Shown piece after piece: positions 1 through 4,998 of a stretch of 5,161 bases of DNA (position 1 is the stretch's first letter; every line of letters begins with the position of its first letter). The notes beneath the pieces were generated by a model, which saw only the letters and a list, made by a program, of their open reading frames with translations, was not told the origin of the DNA and searched no databases. Both the position numbers and the translations under genes were made by a program. Source of the stretch: Rickettsiales bacterium (GTDB taxonomy: Bacteria > Pseudomonadota > Alphaproteobacteria > Rickettsiales > UBA1997); contig CANEUR010000082.1 in assembly GCA_947441875.1 (NCBI GenBank), forward strand, positions 1-5,161. The letters run 5' to 3'.

Positions 1-19
1 ATTTTTGTTGTTGTGTCAT
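1..19 (-). CDS. nusG: NusG transcription elongation factor, N-terminal six codons only (cut by window edge)
   Basis: An ATG at 19-17 opens a minus-strand frame reading M-T-Q-Q-Q-K before the window ends. Six residues cannot identify a protein, so the call rests on position: in most bacteria the gene directly after tRNA-Trp and secE is nusG. NusG binds RNA polymerase, reduces pausing, and bridges to Rho or to ribosomal protein S10. The start lies 24 nt after the secE stop, which suits one transcript. No Shine-Dalgarno sequence is visible in that gap. A polar Q/K-rich start is common in NusG, but it would fit many other proteins. Confidence 0.6.
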
Positions 20-43
20 AATTAAACAATAAATTAGTGAGTT

Positions 44-220
44 TTAAAAACCTAAAACAAGATTGACTATTTTTAAAAAAATAAAATCAACAAACAAAAT
101 AAATAAAGAACAAACACCGATAATTACAGCAATAATAGTGGTGGTTATTTTGGTTTCTTGCCAATTAGGAAAAGATAGTTTTTTTGCTTCGGCAAGAGTA
201 TTTTTATAAAATTTTATCAC
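44..220 (-). CDS. secE: SecE, small subunit of the SecYEG preprotein translocase
   Basis: The product is 58 residues, typical of the short single-span form of SecE; the E. coli protein has three spans. SecE clamps SecY in the inner membrane and is essential for Sec-dependent export. Residues 1-26 form the cytoplasmic amphipathic helix and hinge, with the family-like run KKLSFPNWQET (14-24), equivalent to the usual K-x-x-W-P-x-x-x-E-T. Residues about 27-57 form one hydrophobic helix containing the aspartate in FVDFIF (Asp45), a pattern common in SecE, and the protein ends LVLGF. The start chosen is GTG at 220-218. It gives the expected N-terminus (M-I-K-F-Y-K), no ATG precedes the helix in frame, and no Shine-Dalgarno is seen. 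The gene follows tRNA-Trp by 75 nt and precedes the putative nusG by 24 nt, the conserved order. Confidence 0.9.
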   Translation of the reverse strand: MIKFYKNTLAEAKKLSFPNWQETKITTTIIAVIIGVCSLFILFVDFIFLKIVNLVLGF

Positions 221-295
221 AATTTTTAATTTTTTACTTTGTTAGGTATTTGACAAGGAAATTATTAATTTTTTTCAGGAAATTTATTTTGAAAA

Positions 296-371
296 TGGCA
301 GGAGCGAGAGGAATCGAACCCCCAACCAACGGTTTTGGAGACCGCTACTCTACCAATTGAGCTACACTCCT
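296..371 (-). tRNA. trnW: tRNA-Trp, anticodon CCA
   Basis: This is a complete 76-nt cloverleaf with the 3' CCA encoded in the gene (298-296) and discriminator G at 299. The acceptor stem AGGAGTG pairs with CGCTCCT, with one G-T wobble. The D arm GCTC/GAGT encloses AATTGGTA. The anticodon stem GCGGT/ACCGT carries the loop CTCCAAA, so the anticodon is CCA (338-336). The variable loop has 5 nt, and the T arm has the loop TTCGATT on a G-rich stem containing two G-T pairs. An anticodon CCA reads UGG only, so UGA should not be read as tryptophan through this tRNA. It sits directly upstream of secE and nusG, a very conserved bacterial arrangement, and is probably co-transcribed with them and processed out. 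Confidence 0.98.
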
Positions 372-418
372 AAACAAATTTATGATGCAATAGTTTTTGT
401 AAAAATACTATTTTCAAA

Positions 419-447
419 AATAAACACAAAATATATAGCATTTTCAA
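419..447 (-). promoter_or_regulatory. Possible sigma-70 promoter for tRNA-Trp-secE-nusG
   Basis: In the 159-nt gap between the dusB stop and tRNA-Trp the minus strand has TTGAAA (447-442), a 17-nt spacer and TTTATT (424-419), with a TG two bases before the -10 element. Predicted initiation near 412 would give a leader of about 40 nt before the tRNA. The -10 element is poor and A/T-rich DNA yields such matches by chance, so this is only the best candidate. Nothing else in 372-530 is convincing except a weak hairpin (AATAGT at 389-394 against ACTATT at 407-412) that could lie in the leader. Confidence 0.25.
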
Positions 448-530
448 TAAATGTAATTATTTAGTTGAAGTGCGATAAATCAATAAAATCAGGCAAAAAA
501 AATTTGTAAGAAAAATAATAAAATAGATAA

Positions 531-1511
531 TTAAAATTTGCAATAAAAATTTTCAATTAAATCGATAATTTTTTGTTGAGCATCTTTTTTGCTGGTATCA
601 ACCTGATTAATATTTGCTCGAAAATTAGCCGAATCGGTGAGGCCAGAGCTATACCAACCAAGATGTTTTTTTGCCAAAGCCAAGCCAGTATCGCGGCCAT
701 AATGATTTAGCATATCTTGCAAATGCTTTAAAACTATGTTTTTTTGTTTATCTATGCTAGGAGTTGCTGATATTTCTAGATTATGCAAAGCTTGATCAAT
801 TTGATTAATTAACCAAGGTTTGCCATAACAACCTCTGCCAATCATTATGCCATCGGCACCAGAAAGAGCAAGAGCTTGTTTAGCATTTTCGGCGGTTTTA
901 ATATCGCCGTTGGCAATTACTGGTATTTTTACTGCTTGTTTTACCAAGCTGATTGCCTGCCAATTGGCAACACCATTATACATTTGGCATCTGGTTCGAC
1001 CGTGAACAGTAAGCATTTGAATACCAACGTCTTCGGCTTTTTTTGCTAAAGATGGCGAATTAAGATTTTCTTTGTTCCAGCCTAAGCGCATTTTCATGGT
1101 AACGGGAATAGAAACCGCTTTAACCACTGCTTGCATTATTTGTGTTGCTAATTCTTCGTCTTTCATTAAGGCGCTACCTGCAAAACTATTGACTACTTTT
1201 TTTACTGGACAACCAAAATTAATATCGATGATATCTGCCCCAAGATCTTGGTTAAGCTTTGCTGCTTCTGCCATTACTTGTGGATCGCAACCTGCAAGCT
1301 GAACCGACATAGGAAACAAGCCATCTTGTTTTTGGCATTTTTTTAGTGATTCTTTAGTTTGTAAAATCATTGCTTTGGAAGCGATCATTTCGGATATCAC
1401 TAAACTTGCTCCAAAGCTTTTTACCAATGTGCGAAAGGGTAAATCGGTTACTCCTGACATTGGTGCTAATAAAACTTTTCCTTGTAATTGAATGTTAGAT
1501 ATTTGTATCAT
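531..1511 (-). CDS. dusB: DusB-type tRNA-dihydrouridine synthase
   Basis: This FMN enzyme reduces specific uridines in the tRNA D-loop to dihydrouridine using NAD(P)H. At 326 residues it has normal DusB length. The TIM-barrel starts with LLAPMSGVTDLPFR (14-27), followed by SEMIASKA (40-47) and QLAGCDP (71-77). The catalytic loop DINFGCPVKKVVNSFAGSAL (96-115) contains the general-acid cysteine Cys101. Flavin and substrate contacts follow in MKMRLGW (139-145), TVHGRTR (168-174), IANGDI (199-204) and IGRGCYGKPW (224-233). Residues about 255-320 form the C-terminal helical tRNA-binding domain, including KKHLGWYSSGL. The start is confirmed by alignment of the first barrel strand with E. coli DusB. 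The gene overlaps the end of the upstream unknown gene by 17 nt, implying shared transcription and possibly coupled translation. No residue needed for activity is missing. Confidence 0.95.
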   Translation of the reverse strand: MIQISNIQLQGKVLLAPMSGVTDLPFRTLVKSFGASLVISEMIASKAMILQTKESLKKCQKQDGLFPMSVQLAGCDPQVMAEAAKLNQDLGADIIDINFGCPVKKVVNSFAGSALMKDEELATQIMQAVVKAVSIPVTMKMRLGWNKENLNSPSLAKKAEDVGIQMLTVHGRTRCQMYNGVANWQAISLVKQAVKIPVIANGDIKTAENAKQALALSGADGIMIGRGCYGKPWLINQIDQALHNLEISATPSIDKQKNIVLKHLQDMLNHYGRDTGLALAKKHLGWYSSGLTDSANFRANINQVDTSKKDAQQKIIDLIENFYCKF

Positions 1512-2007
1512 CGGTAATAAATTTTTCGATATGATGATTAATAACAGAAGATTTTGGTTGCATAACTGAATAGCGATTGACCTCGTTTACTATTGCCACT
1601 AAATTAGCAAATAAATCGCTTTCGGCACTGCCAGTGGCAATTTTAGCTACCAAGAGTATATTTTCGGGCAGTGAAGCGATATCAAGATTTTTAATGGCTC
1701 CATTTCTTGAAAAATAAAAAAGATTATTAAGTATTTTGATTAGAACATTAAAATAACTAATTTCTGATTCATGTAAATTATAACCCTCGGTTAGTTCTGC
1801 TGCTGTTAAGAGGGTAATATTGCCTTTGGTTATTTCTTGTTCTTCAAAGCGATAGATGTGAAAAAATAACTCTTCTATTAAGGCTTCTGTTTGTTGACTA
1901 ATTGCTTGTAAAGCCTCTTGTTTTTTGGCAAGATTGATTAATTCAATTGGCCAATCTAGGTATTTAGTGCTGGTTTTTGTTGAGGGCTGTTCTAAATAGT
2001 TTGTCAT
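1495..2007 (-). CDS. Conserved-looking soluble protein of unknown function upstream of dusB
   Basis: I do not recognise this 170-residue protein. It has no signal peptide, membrane span or cysteine. After a polar N-terminal tail (1-16) it looks largely helical: about 20-53, where LAKKQEALQAISQQTEALIE has coiled-coil-like spacing, then about 67-99, which includes SYFNVLIKILNNLFYFS, then 113-147. The C-terminal tail (148-170) is polar. An ATG at 2007-2005 starts it; no Shine-Dalgarno is visible. It follows the cysteine-rich secreted gene by 43 nt and overlaps the dusB start by 17 nt in another frame, so it probably shares a transcript with dusB. Its codon use matches its neighbours (A/T third positions), which argues for a resident gene. 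Being linked to dusB does not by itself show a role in tRNA modification. Confidence 0.75.
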   Translation of the reverse strand: MTNYLEQPSTKTSTKYLDWPIELINLAKKQEALQAISQQTEALIEELFFHIYRFEEQEITKGNITLLTAAELTEGYNLHESEISYFNVLIKILNNLFYFSRNGAIKNLDIASLPENILLVAKIATGSAESDLFANLVAIVNEVNRYSVMQPKSSVINHHIEKFITDDTNI

Positions 2008-2050
2008 TGATTTTATAATTAATTAAATCAAGTTAAGAATGTGGCATAAA

Positions 2051-3151
2051 TTAAAAAGTAGAATTTTCTAGTTCTAAACATTTTTTATCAAGATTATTTT
2101 TATCTTGCAATAATTTATTATCAACAAATTTATGACAAGATAACACATATTTTTTACGAATTTGCGATAATTCGTAGCGATTATATAAAAAATCGTTGTT
2201 GTTAAAGTTGTTTTCTTCTTCTTGTTGTTGCTCTTGCTCTTGTTCTAGTTTCTTTTTTTCTTGCTTACTTATGAAATCAAGCTCATCTAAACCCATTGAT
2301 TCAAAATTAAATTTATAAACTAAATCGGATTTATAATTTTTTTCTTTGATATGATCGATAACTTTCTCAGAGATTAGTAAATTATTGCCAAACCTCATAT
2401 TTGCCTGTTGTTGACAAACTAATTTAGCATCTCTTTCTTTTAAAGTAATGTTTCTTAAATTTTCTTGATAACAAGCTCTTGCTTGTTTTTGATATTCGAT
2501 GCATTTTTTTAATTCGAGGCTATATAAAGCATAAGCTTGGCATTTTGGATATTCTTGAGTAATTTTTTGTTTATTTTCACTGGCGATTTTGATTCTTTTG
2601 CTAAAAACATAGTTTAAATCATAGTTTTTATATTGATATGGCAGATAATTATTGTTGCCATAAGGGGGTTCGTTGAGGTAATTATCAATTAAAGATTGCC
2701 TACATTGTAGATATAAATCGATTTTATTTTTATCTTCTGTTTCGCTTTCATAACCCATATTTTGACATTGCCTATGATGTGCTTCATCGAGTTTTGCCAC
2801 TTCTCTTTCAAGTAGGCTTGGTTGTTTATTAGCTAATTTTTCGCTGATTTTGTTTAGTAAGTCAATGATTTTTTCGTTGTGCTGTTGTTGCTTAGAATTT
2901 ATTGGATTGTTTAATAGCTTATCTTTTGACAAAGCAAGCCTACATTGCCAATATTGTTGATTTTCTAGATTGGCAGCGCTGTTAAAATTAATTTTTAAAT
3001 CAAGGCAAGATTGATGATCTTGATTTTCTATTTTTGCTAAATAGCGATTGTTGCTAACTATAAAACTTGGTTTTGCCATGCAAGAAAAAAGCACTAAAAA
3101 ACAACAAAAAAGCCTTTGACAATAAAAATTTTTTTTAGTGATTCTCTTCAT
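2051..3151 (-). CDS. Secreted or lipoprotein-like cysteine-pair protein of unknown function
   Basis: This 366-residue protein begins with a clear export signal: basic MKRITKK, then hydrophobic residues 14-25 (LFCCFLVLFSCM). Cleavage could follow about residue 29 by signal peptidase I; LFSC (21-24) is also a loose lipobox that would make Cys24 lipidated. The mature part is highly polar (Lys, Gln, Asn, Glu) with ten cysteines, at 49, 70, 129, 150, 204, 217, 227, 246, 339 and 358. They fall mainly into pairs 19-21 residues apart. Segments 49-83 and 129-163 look like a duplicated module: Cys-x20-Cys-Arg-x2-Leu and a proline 13 residues after the second Cys, in identical spacing. Residues 297-319 are a Gln/Glu then Asn-rich low-complexity tract. 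Even cysteine number plus export suggests periplasmic disulphides. It is divergent from parA and followed by the 170-residue gene after 43 nt. Family unknown to me. Confidence 0.8.
   Translation of the reverse strand: MKRITKKNFYCQRLFCCFLVLFSCMAKPSFIVSNNRYLAKIENQDHQSCLDLKINFNSAANLENQQYWQCRLALSKDKLLNNPINSKQQQHNEKIIDLLNKISEKLANKQPSLLEREVAKLDEAHHRQCQNMGYESETEDKNKIDLYLQCRQSLIDNYLNEPPYGNNNYLPYQYKNYDLNYVFSKRIKIASENKQKITQEYPKCQAYALYSLELKKCIEYQKQARACYQENLRNITLKERDAKLVCQQQANMRFGNNLLISEKVIDHIKEKNYKSDLVYKFNFESMGLDELDFISKQEKKKLEQEQEQQQEEENNFNNNDFLYNRYELSQIRKKYVLSCHKFVDNKLLQDKNNLDKKCLELENSTF
2213..2245 (-). repeat. Low-complexity trinucleotide tract coding Gln/Glu
   Basis: On the coding (minus) strand this is a run of GAG, CAA, GAA and CAG-like triplets encoding residues about 303-313 of the cysteine-pair secreted protein (EQEQEQQQEEE). 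It is followed by an Asn-rich stretch. Near-tandem triplets are prone to replication slippage, which would change length by whole codons without breaking the frame. Confidence 0.5.
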
Positions 3152-3176
3152 ATTTTAATTATTTTTTTGGTAATTG

Positions 3177-3195
3177 CTACTTGACATCAAAGTAG
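3177..3195. promoter_or_regulatory. Inverted repeat over the parA -35 region, possible operator
   Basis: CTACTT (3177-3182) and AAGTAG (3190-3195) are perfect 6-bp arms around a 7-bp centre. The repeat covers the rightward -35 hexamer (3181-3186) and the leftward -10 candidate (3189-3194), so a bound protein would affect both promoters. The arms are short and the regulator is unknown. Confidence 0.3.
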
Positions 3196-3210
3196 TAAAG
3201 ATAGTATAAT
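3181..3210 (+). promoter_or_regulatory. Consensus sigma-70 promoter of parA
   Basis: Both hexamers are perfect: TTGACA at 3181-3186 and TATAAT at 3205-3210, separated by 18 nt, one more than optimal. Initiation would fall near 3217, leaving about 39 nt before the parA ATG at 3256. No other promoter in the window matches both hexamers. A strong promoter overlapped by inverted repeats usually points to repression rather than constitutive expression; that step is inference. Confidence 0.8.
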
Positions 3211-3218
3211 TTTGTCAA
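3189..3218 (-). promoter_or_regulatory. Candidate leftward promoter for the cysteine-pair secreted gene
   Basis: On the minus strand there is a perfect TTGACA at 3218-3213 and, after 18 nt, TACTTT at 3194-3189 as a partial -10 match. Initiation near 3182 would give a leader of about 31 nt to the ATG at 3151. It overlaps the rightward parA promoter almost completely, so both could not be occupied by polymerase at once. The weak -10 keeps confidence moderate. Confidence 0.4.
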
Positions 3219-3222
3219 AATT
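3208..3222. promoter_or_regulatory. 15-bp palindrome over the parA -10/start region, possible operator
   Basis: AATTTTG (3208-3214), a central T, and CAAAATT (3216-3222) form a perfect odd palindrome. It overlaps the end of the rightward -10 box, the predicted parA start point, and the leftward TTGACA. A related half-matching copy (TATTTT 3227-3232, AAAATA 3235-3240) lies about 18 bp downstream. ParA-type proteins often repress their own promoter, so autoregulation is one option, unproven. Confidence 0.4.
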
Positions 3223-3255
3223 GTAATATTTTTCAAAATAATAATCAAATAAATT

Positions 3256-4314
3256 ATGGCAAAAATAATTGCTTTGTTTAATCATAAAGGTGGAGTAAGC
3301 AAAACAACCACAACTTTTAATTTAGGTTGGAGCTTGGCAGAGCTTGGGTTAAAAGTTTTGCTTGTTGATGCCGATCCTCAATGCAATTTAACAGCTTATT
3401 GTTTGGGCTTAGATAGTCAACAAGATCTTGATTTATTTTATCAACAAAAAGCCAACGACAACATCTACGATGCTATTAAAAATGTTTTTGGAGCAAGTGA
3501 TAATCAATCATTTAGAGCGGTAAAGCCAACCGAAACCCTGCATAAAAATTTAAAATTAGCGGCCGGAAATATTGCCATCACCGAAATGGATATATTTTGT
3601 GCAATGGGTATGGTTTCTGATAATCGATATCAGGCTTCTAATATGAAATATGTAGGTTTATTTAATGAAATGCTCAGAAAAACCGCTAGAGAAAATTATT
3701 TTGATGTGGTGCTAGTAGATATGAGTCCTAGCTTTGGTGCTTTTAATAGGGCAATTTTAATGGGTAGTGATTATTTTATAGTGCCAACTTACCCAGATTT
3801 TTTTTGCTATCAGTCTATCGAATACTTGGCTAGTCAGTTACCTATTTGGTCTGATGATTTTAAGCAATTTAGAGTTCCTACCGTTCCTAACTACTTACCG
3901 CTAGAAAATCCAAAAATGCTCGGAGTTATTTTGCAAAAATATAGACCTTATAAAAACCAAAACCAAGATAAAGTGCGCGAAGCTCAAAACTGGATCGATA
4001 AAATTCAAAAAGCTTCAAAAGATATTTTAGCAGATTCTTTGCAAAAATATAATATGGTTATTGCCGAAAGCCAATTTCGAGAGGTAATTGAAAATAATAA
4101 ACCTTATAATCTTATTGAAATTCCAGATTTTAACTCGTTAATTCTTATTTCTCAACAACATAGCAAGCCAGTTTTTGAGTTAAGTGTAGCAGAAATTAAT
4201 CAGCAAGGTCAAGTTTTAACAAATCAACAAGCAAAACAACAAGAATTCAAAGAAAAATTCACCGAATTAGCAATAAGAGTTAAAAAACTTGCTAAATTAC
4301 CAGAAAAAAAATAA
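3256..4314 (+). CDS. Stand-alone ParA/Soj-family ATPase (deviant Walker A)
   Basis: This 352-residue protein has all ATPase motifs of the ParA/MinD group. The deviant Walker A HKGGVSKTT (10-18) contains signature Lys11 and P-loop Lys16; switch I is LVDADPQCNLT (36-46), and the Walker B-like strand VVLVDMSPSFG (151-161) carries Asp155. These enzymes dimerise on ATP and position DNA, chemosensory arrays or other cargo. It is longer than chromosomal Soj (about 250-270 residues). The extra length lies after about residue 200, with LPLENPKMLGVILQKYRPY (214-232) and a conserved-looking stretch YNLIEIPDFNSLILISQ (284-300). I associate that arrangement with a sporadically distributed ParA-like family without ParB. 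No parB follows; the next gene is pth. The C-terminus (about 331-349) could be a basic amphipathic helix. ATG at 3256 is required for the first strand. Cargo unknown. Confidence 0.93.
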   Translation: MAKIIALFNHKGGVSKTTTTFNLGWSLAELGLKVLLVDADPQCNLTAYCLGLDSQQDLDLFYQQKANDNIYDAIKNVFGASDNQSFRAVKPTETLHKNLKLAAGNIAITEMDIFCAMGMVSDNRYQASNMKYVGLFNEMLRKTARENYFDVVLVDMSPSFGAFNRAILMGSDYFIVPTYPDFFCYQSIEYLASQLPIWSDDFKQFRVPTVPNYLPLENPKMLGVILQKYRPYKNQNQDKVREAQNWIDKIQKASKDILADSLQKYNMVIAESQFREVIENNKPYNLIEIPDFNSLILISQQHSKPVFELSVAEINQQGQVLTNQQAKQQEFKEKFTELAIRVKKLAKLPEKK

Positions 4315-4337
4315 AACAATTTTAACTTGTTTTTTTT
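4313..4337 (+). terminator. Weak hairpin plus T-run between parA and pth
   Basis: AAAACAA (4313-4319) pairs with TTGTTTT (4327-4333) around a 7-nt loop, and eight consecutive T (4330-4337) run up to the pth ATG. The layout is that of an intrinsic terminator, but the stem has a single G-C pair and starts inside the parA stop codon, so it is at best a partial attenuator. It occupies the place where the pth ribosome-binding site should be; none is seen. Confidence 0.25.
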
Positions 4338-4886
4338 ATGTTTTTATTAGTTGGTTTAGGTAACTTTGGCAATAAATATACTTTTACTCGGCATAATTAT
4401 GGCTTTTTAGTGCTCGATAAAATTATTCAACAATATAATTTACAACCTAATAATATAAAATTTAAAGCAGATTTTTTTAGTGGTAATATTTTAACACATA
4501 AAATTATTGCCATCAAACCCCAAACTTATATGAATTTATCGGGAGAGTCGGTTTTGGCAACTGCTAATTTTTATAAGATAAAACCAGAAAATGTTTTGGT
4601 GATGCACGATGATCTCGATTTACTTTTAGGAAAAATAAAATATAAAAATGGCGGTGGCAGTGCAGGGCATAATGGTTTAAAATCTATCGATCAACTATTT
4701 GCTAATAATTATTTTCGACTACGTTTAGGCATAGGAAAACCGCAACAGCAAGATGTTGCTAGCTTTGTGTTAAGTAATTTTAACTCACAAGAATTACTTT
4801 TGGTAAATGTGTTGGCTCAAAAAATTGCTGTAAATATTGGTTATTTGCTTAATAATCAGCAAGATAAATTTTTTAATGCTTTATAG
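4338..4886 (+). CDS. pth: Peptidyl-tRNA hydrolase
   Basis: Pth cleaves the ester bond of peptidyl-tRNAs that drop off ribosomes, recycling tRNA; it is essential in most bacteria. The 182-residue length is close to the family norm (about 190). The N-terminal motif LLVGLGNFGNKYTFTRHNYG (3-22) includes substrate-contacting Asn9 and catalytic His19. KPQTYMNLSGES (60-71) holds Asn66, HDDLDLLLGK (90-99) holds Asp91, equivalent to E. coli Asp93, and GGGSAGHNGLKSI (105-117) holds Asn112. Later FRLRLGIGKP (126-135) and VASFVLSNF (140-148) match the conserved end of the fold. The ATG at 4338 is fixed by the first beta strand. It begins 23 nt after parA and may ride on the parA transcript. In many alphaproteobacteria pth lies between rplY and ychF; neither is visible here. 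Confidence 0.97.
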   Translation: MFLLVGLGNFGNKYTFTRHNYGFLVLDKIIQQYNLQPNNIKFKADFFSGNILTHKIIAIKPQTYMNLSGESVLATANFYKIKPENVLVMHDDLDLLLGKIKYKNGGGSAGHNGLKSIDQLFANNYFRLRLGIGKPQQQDVASFVLSNFNSQELLLVNVLAQKIAVNIGYLLNNQQDKFFNAL

Positions 4887-4907
4887 TTTATAAATGTTTA
4901 TAGCTAT

Positions 4908-4930
4908 TATTTTATTATTATTATAAAATA
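4908..4930. other. A/T-only hairpin after pth
   Basis: TATTTTAT (4908-4915) and ATAAAATA (4923-4930) form perfect 8-bp arms around a 7-nt loop, 21 nt after the pth stop. There is no G-C pair and no T-run after it, so function as a terminator is doubtful. In DNA this biased such repeats also arise by chance. Confidence 0.2.
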
Positions 4931-4969
4931 TTTCATAATAAAGTTTGTAAAATAAAAAATTAATTGATA

Positions 4970-4994
4970 AGATATGTTTTTTAAAAAAATATCT
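4970..4994. terminator. Near-perfect A/T palindrome, possible bidirectional terminator
   Basis: AGATAT (4970-4975) pairs with ATATCT (4989-4994). After one G-A mismatch the stem continues as a T-run against an A-run centred on 4982. The stem is about 11 bp long, with one G-C pair. The layout, with T and A runs near the tip, would suit a two-way terminator only weakly because the T-run is inside the stem. It marks the boundary before the compositionally different right end. Confidence 0.2.
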
Positions 4995-4998
4995 TTAA

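Noticed and set aside
256..284. Direct repeat AGGAAATT (256-263 and 277-284), exactly 21 bp apart, in the leader between tRNA-Trp and secE
   Set aside because: Two 8-mers alone are too little in A/T-rich sequence; no promoter or third copy supports an operator.
1072..1302. A 76-codon plus-strand open frame
   Set aside because: It lies wholly inside dusB on the opposite strand, covering the catalytic region, and has no family-like features of its own; it is a shadow of the real gene.
2018..2035. TTAA repeats resembling a CtrA box upstream of the 170-residue gene
   Set aside because: The TTAA pair here is separated by 6 rather than 7 bases, and TTAA is extremely common in DNA of this composition.
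1..4886. Absence of TGA stops (TAA in secE, the 170-residue gene, dusB, the cysteine-pair gene and parA; TAG in pth), considered as a sign of a recoded TGA
   Set aside because: The tRNA-Trp anticodon is CCA with a normal stem, no frame here reads through TGA, and six genes are too few; A/T bias explains the preference for TAA.
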